Shown: positions 50,219 to 63,623 of the stretch, piece after piece
Numbering within the stretch: position 1 is the stretch's first letter
Layout of the letters: the number at the start of each line of letters is the position of its first letter
From: Mycobacterium uberis
GTDB taxonomy: Bacteria > Actinomycetota > Actinomycetes > Mycobacteriales > Mycobacteriaceae
Reading direction: 5' to 3'
DNA: 64,000 nucleotides
Assembly (NCBI RefSeq): GCF_003408705.1
Contig: NZ_QAYL01000002.1
Span: 124,001 to 188,000 of the forward strand
The notes under the pieces: generated by a model
Database searches by the model: none
The model's input: the letters and a program-made list of their open reading frames with translations, nothing else
What the model was told of the DNA's origin: nothing
Translations under genes and position numbers: made by a program

Positions 50219-51058
50219 TTATCCCTTCACAGCACCAGAAGTCAACCCGGCAACAATTTGTCGCTGGAAAATTAGAACAAAAACGACGATCGGGACCGTA
50301 ATCACAATTGCCCCGGCCGCGATCGAACCAGCCGGCTCCTCGAACTGCGAACTACCGGTGAAGTTCGCGATGGCAACCGGGGCAGTAATCGCCGCCTTGG
50401 TGGCGGTCAACGAAAGCGCGAGCAACAAGTCGTTCCACGCAAAGATGAACACCAGGATCGCCGTAGTGACCAAGCCCGGTACCGCCAGCGGGACGATCAC
50501 TTTAAGGAAAACCTGACCCGGCGTAGCGCCGTCTACCTTGGCTGCCTTCTCTAGATCCCATGGGATTTTGGCGAAGAATGCCGACAAGGTATAGATGGCA
50601 AGCGGCAACGCGAAAGTGATATAGGGCAGGATCAGCCCCGCCCATGTGTCGAACAGACCGGTCTGGCGTTCGACATTGAACAACGGCGTCACCAGCGAGA
50701 TCACCGGAAACATGGTGATCAGCAGGGTAGCACCAACAAGTAGACGCTTGCCGGGGAAAGCCAACCGGGCAATCGCGTAGGCCGCCATAGCGCCGAGCAC
50801 CACTGCTATCATTGTGGTAGTCAATCCGATTCCGATGGAGTTAATCAGCGCTGAGCTGAAAAAATCGCCCCGAAAAATGCCACGGTAGTTGTCTAAAGTC
50901 ACTGACGACGGAATCAGCTTGCCGTCCTTGACCGTTGACGTCGGTTTGAGTGACAGGGACAGAATCCACAGTACCGGTAGTAGCGCATAGCCCACCACGA
51001 CGGTGTCGATGATGACCCACATCGTGGCCCGCTTCGTGTCCACCAGCTTAGCAGCCAT
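50219..51058 (-). CDS. sugB: Trehalose ABC transporter permease SugB
   Basis: 279 residues from the ATG at 51058 ([12 protein letters not shown]), supported by cggag about 9 bases upstream and overlapping the sugA end by 11 bases; starts at 51067 or 51085 are possible. Six transmembrane helices. The coupling EAA loop reads [20 protein letters not shown] near 180-200. It ends in [15 protein letters not shown], the normal C-terminus. It pairs with SugA and the SugC ATPase. A single frame without defects. Confidence 0.93.
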   Translation of the reverse strand: MAAKLVDTKRATMWVIIDTVVVGYALLPVLWILSLSLKPTSTVKDGKLIPSSVTLDNYRGIFRGDFFSSALINSIGIGLTTTMIAVVLGAMAAYAIARLAFPGKRLLVGATLLITMFPVISLVTPLFNVERQTGLFDTWAGLILPYITFALPLAIYTLSAFFAKIPWDLEKAAKVDGATPGQVFLKVIVPLAVPGLVTTAILVFIFAWNDLLLALSLTATKAAITAPVAIANFTGSSQFEEPAGSIAAGAIVITVPIVVFVLIFQRQIVAGLTSGAVKG

Positions 51059-51962
51059 CGCGTTCATCTCCGGACGCCGTGGCACCGAACACCTTGATGA
51101 AAATTACCGCAATGAAGACGGCGCAGCCGAAAATCAGCACGCTGATCGCCGAGCCAAGCCCCATGTTGAATCCTTTAAACAGGTTGTCGTAACCTAGGAT
51201 CGACACCGAGGCGGTATTGTTGGCACCTTGGGTCAACACATAGATGTTGTCAAAAATACGGAACGCGTCCAGTGTCCGGAATAACAGCGCCACCACGACC
51301 GCTGGCTTAATGATCGGCAAGGTGATCTTCGTTAGCCGCCGCCACACGCCGGCGCCATCCATCTGCGCAGCTTTGAGCAAATCCTCGGGAACCAATGCCA
51401 ACCCAGCCAGCAACAGCAACGACATGAACGGTGCGGTCTTCCAGACCTCCGCGATGATCACGATGCCCAACGACGGGATTTGCTCGGCCAGTGGCGCACT
51501 ACCTTGCGGCAGCAGGTTCGCCAAATATCCGGTGCCCGGCGTCCAAGCGTAATACCAACTGTACGAAGCGACCACCGTGACAATGCCGTACGGGATGAGC
51601 ACCGTCATGCGCACCAAGCTCTTGCCGAGGGGAGTGTGGTGCATCACCAGCGCCAGCGTCAGACCCAGAATGAATTCGATCGACACTGAAACCACAGTGA
51701 CCGCCAACGTCACCGCCAGCGCCGTCCACCAGTATAGGTCGGTCAAGATCGTTTGGTAGTTGCTTAGACCGATGAACGCGGTATCGTTCGGGGTCGCCAG
51801 GTTGGCACGTTGCAGACTCAGCCAGACCGCATATCCGATCGGATAGACCGTCACCGCCAGCATCAACATCGCCGCGGGCGCGACCAGAAGGAACGCCAAC
51901 CGTTGTTCTGGTTGCACACTCCTGACGCGCACGTGCCACGATTTACCGGCCACCACTGTCAC
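51048..51962 (-). CDS. sugA: Trehalose ABC transporter permease SugA
   Basis: 304 residues if started at the GTG at 51962, which has gcagggga nearby; the recalled orthologue has 307. An in-frame start at 52067 would extend into the lpqY end and has no support. Six membrane helices with an N-terminal cytosolic leader. The EAA-type coupling loop reads [20 protein letters not shown] near 210-230. The lpqY stop lies 29 bases upstream. Together with SugB it forms the membrane pore of the trehalose importer. Confidence 0.92.
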   Translation of the reverse strand: MTVVAGKSWHVRVRSVQPEQRLAFLLVAPAAMLMLAVTVYPIGYAVWLSLQRANLATPNDTAFIGLSNYQTILTDLYWWTALAVTLAVTVVSVSIEFILGLTLALVMHHTPLGKSLVRMTVLIPYGIVTVVASYSWYYAWTPGTGYLANLLPQGSAPLAEQIPSLGIVIIAEVWKTAPFMSLLLLAGLALVPEDLLKAAQMDGAGVWRRLTKITLPIIKPAVVVALLFRTLDAFRIFDNIYVLTQGANNTASVSILGYDNLFKGFNMGLGSAISVLIFGCAVFIAVIFIKVFGATASGDERDGC

Positions 51963-51990
51963 AGCCGCCGCTTCCCCTGCAAGCAGGCGG

Positions 51991-53936
<1,946 letters not shown>

Positions 53937-54204
53937 CGATGCGCATCTCCTCCACTCCACCCTCTATTCTGAACCATCGTGTCATCCGAGAGCTTCCACA
54001 CTATCCAAAGAAGCCTGCAGACAACCTCTAAGCAAGACGTGACATCCCTACGTTTTCAGCGTCAGATCCCCCGACGCGGGGAGTGCAGCGATGGATCCGG
54101 TGCCCGCCCGGCACCGCGCTGTCTGGCCAGCCTATCGAATCATTGGCTGCCACCTTCGATTTGCAACCGCAGCTCCCAGCAGCGCATAGGCTAGGTTTAA
54201 TAGC

Positions 54205-54825
54205 ATGACAGATCCCGGCGGCACCTTCGGCGAGGATGCCCACCACGATGGGGCTAATCCGCCAGCCGGTTCGGAGACCCCGCAACAGCAGGCTGGGGAC
54301 ACTCTCTGGAATCCGCCAGCACAATCGCAGGCAGCCGATTACCCATCCACGGTGTATCCGCCACCCACTGTTACTCCCGGCTATCCGCCGGATCTTCCGG
54401 TCGACTATCCAGAACCCATGGCACCCACCCAGCCTGAATACAGACAGCCGCCAGGCTACGACGGACCACCCTACCCTCCGCCACAACTTGGCACACCTGC
54501 GGTCGACCAAGGACCACCTTGGCATTCGGGCAACTATACAGGCGCCTATCCGCGAGACGACTACCCGCCAGACTATCTGGAGAGCTATGGTGCAACACAG
54601 CCAGGAATGAACGTTATGGCGATCGCCTCGCTGATCTCCTCGTTCACCGGGTTGGTGTGCTGCATCGGCTCAATCGTGGCCATCGTGCTTGGTGCCGTCG
54701 CCCTCGATCAGATCAAGCGGACACGCCAAGAAGGTTACGGTTTAGCCATCGCCAGCATAGTGATTGGGATCGCAACTCTGCTGGTGAGTTTGATCGTCGC
54801 GATATTCGCGCTGCATTCGCATTAG
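54205..54825 (+). CDS. Proline-rich membrane protein, DUF4190-type C-terminus (Rv1233c-like)
   Basis: 206 residues. The N-terminal ~130 residues are very rich in Pro, Tyr, Gln and Asp (repeats such as YPPPTVTPGYPPDLP). The C-terminal ~75 contain two hydrophobic helices (AIASLISSFTGLVCCIGSIV, then GYGLAIASIVIGIATLLVSL) joined by a short basic loop, the DUF4190 arrangement. It probably tethers a disordered domain to the membrane. It lies 70 bases before the MgtE-like gene on the same strand. Unknown function. The frame is intact. Confidence 0.85.
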   Translation: MTDPGGTFGEDAHHDGANPPAGSETPQQQAGDTLWNPPAQSQAADYPSTVYPPPTVTPGYPPDLPVDYPEPMAPTQPEYRQPPGYDGPPYPPPQLGTPAVDQGPPWHSGNYTGAYPRDDYPPDYLESYGATQPGMNVMAIASLISSFTGLVCCIGSIVAIVLGAVALDQIKRTRQEGYGLAIASIVIGIATLLVSLIVAIFALHSH

Positions 54826-54895
54826 AGCCTGCATTGCGGCCACGCCGATGCCGGGCAGCTGCCCATCCGGGACGCGGCTGCTTACGCTTTTCAGC

Positions 54896-56200
54896 ATGGG
54901 ATCGGTCAATAAAGTGTATGTGGCGCGACTCTCGCGGATGTTGGTGTTGGGCCCACTCGGCGAGTCCTTCGGGCGCGTCCGTGATGTCGTAATCAGCATC
55001 AGCATCGTCCGCCAGCAACCGCGAATCCTGGGGTTGGTCGTCGATTTGGCGACGCGCCGCAGCATTTTCATCCCGATTCTGCGGGTCGCCGCGATCGAGC
55101 CGGACGCAGTGACACTGGCCACCAGCAACGTGTCGCTGCACCACTTCGAACAGCGACCGGGCGAGGTGCTGGCACTCGGTCAAGTGCTCGACACCCCGGT
55201 TAGGGTTAACGATCTCGCACTGCCCGAGTTGGCCGGCGTTGACGTCGTGATCACCGACCTAGGTATCGAACAAACCCGAACGCGCGACTGGATGGTCACC
55301 AAAATCGCTGTCCGTGCCCAGCGACGGCTGGGACGACGCGGCCCCGTGCACATCGTGGACTGGCAATACGTCCAGGGCTTGACGCCCTCGGCGTTAGCGA
55401 TGCCGAGTAAAGGAGTTGCGCAACTGCTGGACCAGTTTGACGGACGTAAGGCGGTCGATGTGGCCGACGCCATCCGCGAACTTCCGCGCGCACGACGCTA
55501 CGAGGTGCTCAAAGCACTCCGCGACGAACGGCTCGCCGACATTCTTCAGGAACTTCCCGAACTGTATCAGGCCGATGTATTGTCACAATTAGGCACTGAA
55601 CGCGCCGCCGATGTGCTCGAGGCCATGGATCCCGATGATGCCGCCGACCTGCTTGGTGTGCTGAGTCCGACTGATGCCGAGTTACTGCTGACCAGGATGG
55701 ACCCTGGGGATTCTGGTGCGGTGCGACGGCTACTGACGTACCCACCAGATACCGCGGGTGGTTTGATGACCTCCGATCCAGTGGTGTTGACGCCGGACAC
55801 CGGGGTTGCCGAGGCACTGGCCCGGGTCCGCGATTCCGACCTCACCGCCGCACTGTCGTCAATGGTGTTCGTGACCCGGCCGCCCACAGCCACGCCTACC
55901 GGTCCCTACCTAGGCTGCGTATACCTTCAGCGGCTGCTCCGCGAAGCGCCAGCCGAGCTGGTCGGTGGAATCATCGACACTGCCCTAGCCACGCTGACAC
56001 CGGAGACTCCCTTGGCCGCGGTGACCCGGTACCTGGCCGCCTACAACCTGGTATGCGGGCCAGTGCTCGACGACCAAAACCACCTCTTGGGAGCGGTTAC
56101 CGTGGACGACCTGCTCGACCATCTGCTACCGCCTAACTGGCGTGTAGATGTACCGGAGCTCTCAGGATACGGAAGCGCCGGCGTGCCCGGAGGGTCGTGA
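54896..56200 (+). CDS. MgtE-intracellular-domain/CBS protein (Rv1232c-like)
   Basis: 434 residues from the ATG at 54896 (MGSVNKVYVARLS). Residues 1-80 form a PRC-barrel-like beta domain. About 170-300 is a superhelical MgtE N-domain (ELPRARRYEVLKAL, LADILQELPE, DADDAADLLG-type repeats), and about 300-420 carries CBS-like sequence (LMTSDPVVLTPDTGVAEAL, DQNHLLGAVTVDDLLDHLLP). It lacks the five-helix MgtE channel, so it is probably a magnesium-sensing regulatory protein and not a transporter. The next gene overlaps by one base and encodes a membrane protein that could be its partner. A longer upstream start at 54848 has no support. Confidence 0.88.
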   Translation: MGSVNKVYVARLSRMLVLGPLGESFGRVRDVVISISIVRQQPRILGLVVDLATRRSIFIPILRVAAIEPDAVTLATSNVSLHHFEQRPGEVLALGQVLDTPVRVNDLALPELAGVDVVITDLGIEQTRTRDWMVTKIAVRAQRRLGRRGPVHIVDWQYVQGLTPSALAMPSKGVAQLLDQFDGRKAVDVADAIRELPRARRYEVLKALRDERLADILQELPELYQADVLSQLGTERAADVLEAMDPDDAADLLGVLSPTDAELLLTRMDPGDSGAVRRLLTYPPDTAGGLMTSDPVVLTPDTGVAEALARVRDSDLTAALSSMVFVTRPPTATPTGPYLGCVYLQRLLREAPAELVGGIIDTALATLTPETPLAAVTRYLAAYNLVCGPVLDDQNHLLGAVTVDDLLDHLLPPNWRVDVPELSGYGSAGVPGGS

Positions 56201-56742
56201 TGAGGAAGTCGCCCGCACCACGACGGCTCTACACCCCACGGACATCACGCAGGTTGACGCCGAGCTGGGACGCCGAGACCGTCGGGCACATCACCGAGTC
56301 AATCGCGCGTTTTTTCGGCACTGGTCGCTATCTGCTGCTGCAGACGATCGTGGTGTTGGTGTGGGTCGCGCTGAATCTGTTTGCACTGAAATGGCGCTGG
56401 GACCCGTACCCTTTCATTCTGCTCAACCTGGCTTTCTCTACCCAGGCCGCCTACGCGGCACCGCTTATTCTTCTGGCCCAGAACCGTCAAGAAAACCGAG
56501 ATCGAGTCGCACTCGAAGAAGATCGTCGTCGCGCTGCGCAAACTAAGGCCGACACCGAGTATTTGGCCCGTGAACTGGCTGCCTTGCGGCTGGCTATCGG
56601 CGAGGTCGCGACGCGTGAATACCTGCGCCACGAACTAGACGACTTGCGCACCCTGCTGGCTAACCTGCAGCCGAACAACTCGCGCAGAGAGCCGGCCCAG
56701 ACCGGTGACAGTGTAGATTGGCACGCGAAGAAATCCAAATGA
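56200..56742 (+). CDS. DUF1003 membrane protein (Rv1231c-like)
   Basis: 180 residues. The ATG at 56200 shares a base with the previous stop (TGATG); a GTG at 56197 is also possible. Two closely spaced hydrophobic helices (YLLLQTIVVLVWVALNLFAL, then YPFILLNLAFSTQAAYAAPL) form the DUF1003 core near residues 45-90. A long charged, probably coiled-coil helix follows (residues 90-165, rich in Arg, Glu and Ala), with a basic tail. It is translationally coupled to the MgtE-domain gene, which suggests the two proteins act together, perhaps in cation handling. No functional proof. Confidence 0.85.
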   Translation: MRKSPAPRRLYTPRTSRRLTPSWDAETVGHITESIARFFGTGRYLLLQTIVVLVWVALNLFALKWRWDPYPFILLNLAFSTQAAYAAPLILLAQNRQENRDRVALEEDRRRAAQTKADTEYLARELAALRLAIGEVATREYLRHELDDLRTLLANLQPNNSRREPAQTGDSVDWHAKKSK

Positions 56743-56985
56743 CAACCTGGCCACCATTACGCCACTCTGACCACAATAATTAAATTAAGTCAATAATTAA
56801 ATTTAAAGTGGTGAGGCTAGTTCACTAGGATGAGGATAAGGAACCGCTTGGACAAGCGTAGTTTCCCGACAGACTCACAACTGAGGATGGTCGAGTGCGT
56901 ATAGGGAGACGCTAGGGTGCACACCTGGCCCTAGCAACGGTGCGGGCGCGGTCGAGCAACACGGGCATCCGCGTTTAGTATCGCC

Positions 56986-57976
56986 GTGATCATCCCCTCG
57001 TGTTCGCCGGTGCGGTCGGGAGCACGGCCCCCACTTTTCACGGAAAGATTCCCACCGCTGAGCACCACGATCACTCCAGTGGCTGCGGTTTCCCTTTTCA
57101 GCAGTGGTCTATTCGGTGAGCTGTCCGGTCCGCGTGTCATCGCCGTCGCGCGCCCGCTGATCGGCTTCCACGTCGCCACGGCTGCGGTACTCGCTCCGCC
57201 GCCACTCATGATCGTGAACACACGTGGCACGCTTGGCATTCCTAACTATCGCGCTGTCGCCTACAGCGCTGCCGAACAGAAGATGGCTGTCGCTTCCCCA
57301 GACTGCAGCATCAGCTGGAACCTGCTGACCGGGATCGGGCCCGTCGAACCGGGCCACGCAGGCGGCAGTGCCGTTGATGCATGCGGCACTGCACTCCACC
57401 AGATCTACGGACCTGCTCCGAACGGTACGCTGCCCGACAACGAAATCATCATTCCGAGCGGGGTTGGCAATCACATCACCTATGCCCGCACGATAGGACC
57501 AATGCAGTTCTTGTCAGACACCTGAACACGATAAGCCTCCGACAGCAAATGCCACAGCATCGGGGGCAGCGCCGCTTCACAGAATCTATTGGACTCCACA
57601 CTGGCCGCTTCCCGGTACTTACACAGCGGCGCGTTTAACCTGCGTTACCCGTCGGGGGTTTTAATCGCGACCTTACGCTACAATTACGCAGCAGCATATG
57701 CGCTGAACGTGCTGGGCCGGGCCGCGACCTATGCCACTGGCGTAATCCCGGTGGATTCTGCCACCGATTACCAAGCCGGTGCCGCCACTCGACGACGTAC
57801 ACCTCGAACGCCCGGAAGAAATTGAGCCTGGGCTACTGGTAAACGTCCACGGCTTGCCGATTAACGATCCAATGGCGCAGATGCCGCTGATCGACCTCAG
57901 CTCATTGCAGCCAGTGGCGACACAGCCTGGCTGTACCCTGATCTGTATCAGCTCGGCGCCCGCTCCAGCTGGCTGA
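56986..57976 (+). pseudogene. Decayed secreted lytic transglycosylase (Rv1230c-like)
   Basis: The GTG at 56986 opens a leader. The SLT domain is readable as GIPNYRAVAYSAAEQKMA near 57235, then ISWNLLTGIGPVEPGHAGG, where the catalytic Glu in GxxESGH reads Pro-Val-Glu, so Glu is kept but the Ser-Gly spacing is altered. GNHITYARTIGPMQFLSDT ends at a stop at 57525. The rest continues in other frames as LDSTLAASRYL, ALNVLGRAATYATGVIPVD and VNVHGLPINDPMAQMPLID up to the TGA at 57976. Frameshifted and inactive. Confidence 0.8.
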
Positions 57977-58021
57977 CCCACGCGACGGGCCGAGCAGACC
58001 TCGAGCAGCCTACACTCGGCA

Positions 58022-59176
58022 GTGATGTCTGGAACTGATCAATACGCTGCCGACCTGAGCACAGCGGTACGCACCGCACTGGCAAAGGTGATCGACCCCG
58101 AACTGCGGCGCCCCATCACTGAACTTGGGATGGTCAAAAGTATTGACATCAAGCCGGATGGCAGCGTGCAGGTAGGGATTTACCTCACCACCGCCGGTTG
58201 CCCGAAGAAGTCCGAAATCAGCGAGCGCGTCACCAAGGCGATTGCTGACATTCCTGGCACCACGGCAGTGCAGATTGATCTAGACGTGATGAGCGACAAG
58301 CAACGCATCGAGCTGCGCAAGCAGTTGCGCGGTGATGCCCGTGAATCGGTGATCCCGTTCGCCCAGCCTAGCTCGCTAACCCAAGTGTATGCGGTCGCAT
58401 CTGGCAAAGGAGGAGTCGGAAAGTCCACTATAACCGTCAACTTGGCCGCGGCAATGGCCGCCCGTGGCCTGTCAGTCGGCGTGCTCGACGCCGACATCCA
58501 CGGTCACTCCATCCCCCGCATGATGGGCAGCAGCAAACGACCCACCCAGGTTGAGTCTATGATCCTGCCACCCATTGCCCATGAGGTAAAGGTCATCTCG
58601 ATTGCCCAGTTCACCGAGGGCAACACGCCGGTGGTATGGCGCGGGCCAATGCTGCACCAGGCATTGCAGCAGTTCTTGGCCGACGTGTATTGGGGTGATC
58701 TGGACGTGCTGCTGCTCGACCTGCCACCTGGTACTGGCGACATCGCCATCTCGGTGGCTCAGTTGATCCCAAACGCCGAGATTCTCGTGGTGACCACGCC
58801 ACAGCTGGCCGCGGCCGAGGTCGCCGAACGGGCCGGCAGCATTGCCCTGCAGACCCGTCAACGCATTGTCGGTGTGGTGGAGAACATGTCGTGGCTTATG
58901 CTGCCCGACGGCTCAAAGCTGCAGGTATTCGGCGAGGGCGGCGGCCAGCAGGTAGCTGATCGGCTCTCACGTGCGGTCGGCGCCGACGTGCCGCTGCTGG
59001 GTCAGATCCCACTAGACCCCACATTGGTGGCCGCCGGTGATTCGGGTGTACCTATCGTGTTGAGCACCTCTGACTCGCTGGTCAGCAAGGAACTGCTCCG
59101 CATCGCTGACGAATTCTCGTCGCGGCGGCGCAGACTGACAGAGGTGTCGCTGGGGCTTGACCCGTCGCGGCGCTAA
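58022..59176 (+). CDS. mrp: Iron-sulfur cluster carrier / ParA-like ATPase Mrp
   Basis: 384 residues; GTG at 58022 or ATG at 58025, the choice being open. The N-terminal MIP18/DUF59 domain (about 10-85) includes [17 protein letters not shown] and [11 protein letters not shown]. The ATPase domain follows, with deviant Walker A GKGGVGKS (128-135), LDADIHGHS and switch [11 protein letters not shown] near 240. I do not see the C-terminal Cys-X2-Cys typical of many ApbC/Nbp35 members, which is normal for actinobacterial Mrp. It is thought to carry Fe-S clusters to target apoproteins. Its stop overlaps the convergent tatB stop by 3 bases. Confidence 0.92.
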   Translation: MMSGTDQYAADLSTAVRTALAKVIDPELRRPITELGMVKSIDIKPDGSVQVGIYLTTAGCPKKSEISERVTKAIADIPGTTAVQIDLDVMSDKQRIELRKQLRGDARESVIPFAQPSSLTQVYAVASGKGGVGKSTITVNLAAAMAARGLSVGVLDADIHGHSIPRMMGSSKRPTQVESMILPPIAHEVKVISIAQFTEGNTPVVWRGPMLHQALQQFLADVYWGDLDVLLLDLPPGTGDIAISVAQLIPNAEILVVTTPQLAAAEVAERAGSIALQTRQRIVGVVENMSWLMLPDGSKLQVFGEGGGQQVADRLSRAVGADVPLLGQIPLDPTLVAAGDSGVPIVLSTSDSLVSKELLRIADEFSSRRRRLTEVSLGLDPSRR

Positions 59177-59556
59177 GTCGCGTCAGTGTCGAACGGCGCC
59201 GGACCATGTTGCTGTACCGGCTGCGTCGACTTCTGCCGCGGCGAAACTTCGATCGGCCAGCCAACGGAGTTTCCCGTAAACAGGGAGTTATCGCCGTCGA
59301 AGAGGTGCTTGGTGAGCGCCGCACGCGGTGTCATACCCCGCAGCTTCTGTAGCTCCCTGAATTGGCCACGCAGGTCGTCGAACTCGGGGCCGATGTCTTC
59401 GCGTAGCTGGTTGGTCACACCGCTGAGATAATCGCGTACCTGTCGCAGAGCGCCCGACGTCCAACGGATGGCTCCGGGAAGCCGTTCCGGGCCAAGCACC
59501 ACCAACCCGACCACCACAAGGACGAGCATTTCCCCCCAGCCGATGTTGGTGAACAC
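59173..59556 (-). CDS. tatB: Sec-independent (Tat) translocase component TatB
   Basis: 127 residues, GTG at 59556 directly after the htrA stop (TAG then GTG, no gap). A single N-terminal membrane helix ([21 protein letters not shown]) contains the Gly-Pro hinge before an amphipathic helix ([20 protein letters not shown]) and a charged C-terminal tail with coiled-coil character. It assembles with TatC to receive folded twin-arginine substrates. Last gene of the sigE-rseA-htrA-tatB unit. The tail beyond about residue 90 is variable, as is usual. Confidence 0.92.
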   Translation of the reverse strand: MFTNIGWGEMLVLVVVGLVVLGPERLPGAIRWTSGALRQVRDYLSGVTNQLREDIGPEFDDLRGQFRELQKLRGMTPRAALTKHLFDGDNSLFTGNSVGWPIEVSPRQKSTQPVQQHGPAPFDTDAT

Positions 59557-61218
<1,662 letters not shown>

Positions 61219-61261
61219 TTAAAACTCCGGCAAGTGGCCGTCAAGTCAATCAGCACTTACG

Positions 61262-61654
61262 CTAGTCACGGACTTTGCCATCAAAGAAACGGTCGGATAC
61301 TGGCCCCTCCGAAATCGGCGACGTATCGTCAAATGAACAGTACGGAATTTCAGCCAGCAATGCGAGTAAGGCGCTCGGAATCCGAATCGGGTGGGAGTCA
61401 CGCAGCGCTGCACGTGCTCGGCTCTGATCATCTATTTCGGCCGCGCATTGAGTGCACAACGAAAGGTGATGTGCAGCTCGCAAGTGCGCGTTTATCCGCA
61501 ACTCGCCGTCGACGAACGCCGCGATCGCCTCGACAGATAGATGCTCGGTGGAGCCAAACCGCCGGGTCGCGCCAACCGGCGCGTCGCTCTGGGATGCAAA
61601 CTGTACAGGGAACCAGGAGAACGCACGCCGGAACACCTGTCCCCGGTCGGCCAT
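61262..61654 (-). CDS. rseA: Anti-sigma factor RseA (for SigE)
   Basis: 130 residues from the ATG at 61654; a GTG one codon earlier is equally possible. A ZAS zinc-binding motif is present as HHLSLCTQC (His63, Cys67, Cys70). The N-terminal helix FRRAFSWFPVQFASQSDAP and the SVEAIAAFVDGEL segment form the sigma-binding helices. The C-terminal tail after about residue 100 is shorter than the recalled 154-residue orthologue and lacks its Gly/Ser-rich repeats, but the functional core is complete. In M. tuberculosis RseA is phosphorylated and degraded to free SigE. No transmembrane helix, so cytosolic. Confidence 0.92.
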   Translation of the reverse strand: MADRGQVFRRAFSWFPVQFASQSDAPVGATRRFGSTEHLSVEAIAAFVDGELRINAHLRAAHHLSLCTQCAAEIDDQSRARAALRDSHPIRIPSALLALLAEIPYCSFDDTSPISEGPVSDRFFDGKVRD

Positions 61655-61826
61655 CACCAGCCCCTTTCACTGCCACCCATACCTCAAATGTAGCGCAGCG
61701 CAGTGCTCAATACCCGCATAGCGCCGACAAAACCCCAGCATTAGTGGATCCCGTTCACGCCCCTCCTGGTGTACCGCAAGGTGATGTTCTTAGGGGCACG
61801 TGGAGGTGCTCTGGGACTACGCCGAC

Positions 61827-62585
61827 TTAAACGTACGTAGCGTCAGTATCGGCACCATGTACAGGATGCGCAGTTAGGTAGTCGCGTAGCGCCTGACGTC
61901 CGCGGTGGATGCGGCTACGTACGGTGCCCAGCTTCACACCCAAAGTTGCACCAATCTCCTCGTAGGACAAACCTTCGATATCACAAAGCACAACAGCAGC
62001 ACGAAACTCCGGCGGCAGTGAATCCAGGGCAGCTTGTAAATCAGGTCCCAACCTAGAATCGTGGTAGATCTGCTCCGGACTTGGCTCGTCGGCAGGTACC
62101 CGGTCGTAATCATCGGGCAAGGCATCCATGCGGATGCGGGCACGCCGGCGGGCCATGTCGAGGAACAAGTTCGTCGTAATGCGGTGCAGCCAACCTTCAA
62201 AGGTTCCTGGCTGGTAGTTCTGGACCGATCGGAACACCCGAATGAAGGTATCCTGCGTCAGATCCTCAGCGTCGTGCTGGTTGCCCGAAAGCCGATAGGC
62301 CAGCCGGTACACCCGACCCGCGTGTTGGCGCACCAGTTCATCCCACGACGGCATCGTTGCCTTGTCCCCAGTTGCGTCAAACACCGCAGTGCCTTGCAAC
62401 GCGTCAAATGACTGTACCCAGTCGTCGCGACTGGATTGGAGATGAGACATGGTGGTTGGGCTCAACAGCGTAGTGATGATCGTATCCTCCAGATTTGCCT
62501 CACCCTTAAGGGTAGACAGTTCGTCACCGAGCGCAACACGCAGCTGGCATTGCGTATTCCCGGTCCAGCATTCGCCGCGTTCCAT
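61827..62585 (-). CDS. sigE: ECF sigma factor SigE (envelope stress)
   Basis: 252 residues from the ATG at 62585 ([12 protein letters not shown]), which lines up with the recalled start of M. tuberculosis SigE (257 aa). Region 2 covers about 75-150 ([33 protein letters not shown]). Region 4 covers about 180-240, with the helix-turn-helix [20 protein letters not shown]. An internal ATG (MSHLQSS, about 62450) could give a shorter form, as reported for M. tuberculosis SigE. An in-frame extension runs back to 62714 and would encode a hydrophobic helix; this is probably untranslated. First gene of the sigE-rseA-htrA-tatB unit, divergent from the methyltransferase gene. Confidence 0.95.
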   Translation of the reverse strand: MERGECWTGNTQCQLRVALGDELSTLKGEANLEDTIITTLLSPTTMSHLQSSRDDWVQSFDALQGTAVFDATGDKATMPSWDELVRQHAGRVYRLAYRLSGNQHDAEDLTQDTFIRVFRSVQNYQPGTFEGWLHRITTNLFLDMARRRARIRMDALPDDYDRVPADEPSPEQIYHDSRLGPDLQAALDSLPPEFRAAVVLCDIEGLSYEEIGATLGVKLGTVRSRIHRGRQALRDYLTAHPVHGADTDATYV

Positions 62586-62624
62586 ACCGATACCGTCGCC
62601 CATCGGCATATGCGCGATATAGGA

Positions 62625-62640
62625 GCAAACTGAAGTTTGC
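62625..62640. promoter_or_regulatory. Perfect dyad upstream of sigE
   Basis: gcaaact-ga-agtttgc forms a 16-base palindrome 40 bases upstream of the chosen sigE ATG, within the sigE-methyltransferase divergent region. It may be an operator or a leader hairpin. No regulator is assigned. A looser gtcgtgg/ccacgac repeat also lies at 62733-62757. Confidence 0.35.
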
Positions 62641-62844
62641 CTGAAAAACCATATCGTGACCAGCGCTATACAGCCGATATCGACTATGCACACCGCGAAT
62701 ATGACTTTCGTCACTCCAAAGCTTCGGAGCGTGTCGTGGCGGTCACGAGACCACGACCGTAGGTCACTATACTGGACCTAATTGCGCGGCTCCTCATTCG
62801 CGCGCCTGCCCGACCACGATACAAACTCGACATACGCTGCAAAC

Positions 62845-63519
62845 ATGGATGGTACCGGTAACAGCTCGGTCACTCCCAGCCCGGCGGCCACCAGTCGAGC
62901 CGATTCACTCTTCGCACACGCGGAGGGATCGATATCAGAAGACGCCATTCTGGTCGGTGCCCGCGAGCGTTCCGAAGAGATCGGCGCCGGGGCTGTAACA
63001 CCCGCGGTCGGGGCATTGCTGAGCCTGCTGACCAAGCTCAGCGGTGGCAAGGCTGTCGCCGAGGTGGGTACCGGTGCCGGAGTCAGTGGACTCTGGTTGT
63101 TGTCCGGGATGAGCGACGACGGTGTCTTGACCACGATCGATATTGAGCCCGAGTATTTGCGGCTGGCCAAACAGGCACTCTCTGAGGCAGGCATTGGACC
63201 GTCTCGCACCCGGCTAATCAACGGCCGCGCCCAAGATGTACTGACCCGGCTCGCTGACGAATCGTACGACCTGGTGTTCATCGACGCCGACCCGATCGAC
63301 CAACCGGATTACGTCGTCGAGAGCGTGCGACTGCTGCGATCTGGCGGTGTCATCGTGGTGCACCGAGCGGCATTAGGCGGGCGAGCTGGTGATCCCGCGG
63401 CGCACGATGTCGAGGTAAGCGCGGTTCGCGAGGCAGCCCGACTCATCGCCGAGGACGAGCGACTCACCCCTGCGCTGGTGCCGCTTGGCGACGGACTACT
63501 GACCGCAGTCCGCGAGTAA
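62845..63519 (+). CDS. SAM-dependent O-methyltransferase (Rv1220c-like)
   Basis: 224 residues from the ATG at 62845; an upstream in-frame start at 62782 is unsupported. A class I (COMT/CCoAMT-type) methyltransferase: SAM motif [15 protein letters not shown] near 78-92, acidic TTIDIEPE near 106-113, metal-binding and post-motif [14 protein letters not shown] near 150-165, and [20 protein letters not shown] near 178-197. The substrate is unknown; the family methylates catechol-like or phenolic hydroxyls in a metal-dependent way. Divergent from sigE across 260 bases, so shared regulation is possible. The frame is intact. Confidence 0.9.
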   Translation: MDGTGNSSVTPSPAATSRADSLFAHAEGSISEDAILVGARERSEEIGAGAVTPAVGALLSLLTKLSGGKAVAEVGTGAGVSGLWLLSGMSDDGVLTTIDIEPEYLRLAKQALSEAGIGPSRTRLINGRAQDVLTRLADESYDLVFIDADPIDQPDYVVESVRLLRSGGVIVVHRAALGGRAGDPAAHDVEVSAVREAARLIAEDERLTPALVPLGDGLLTAVRE

Positions 63520-63623
63520 CCAACTTTTACAGATTCCTAATGATGCATCGCATCCTTGACCGAGAACTGAACACACGTTTAGCATCCTGAACATACATTC
63601 AGGCGTTCTGAACCACTACCAGT

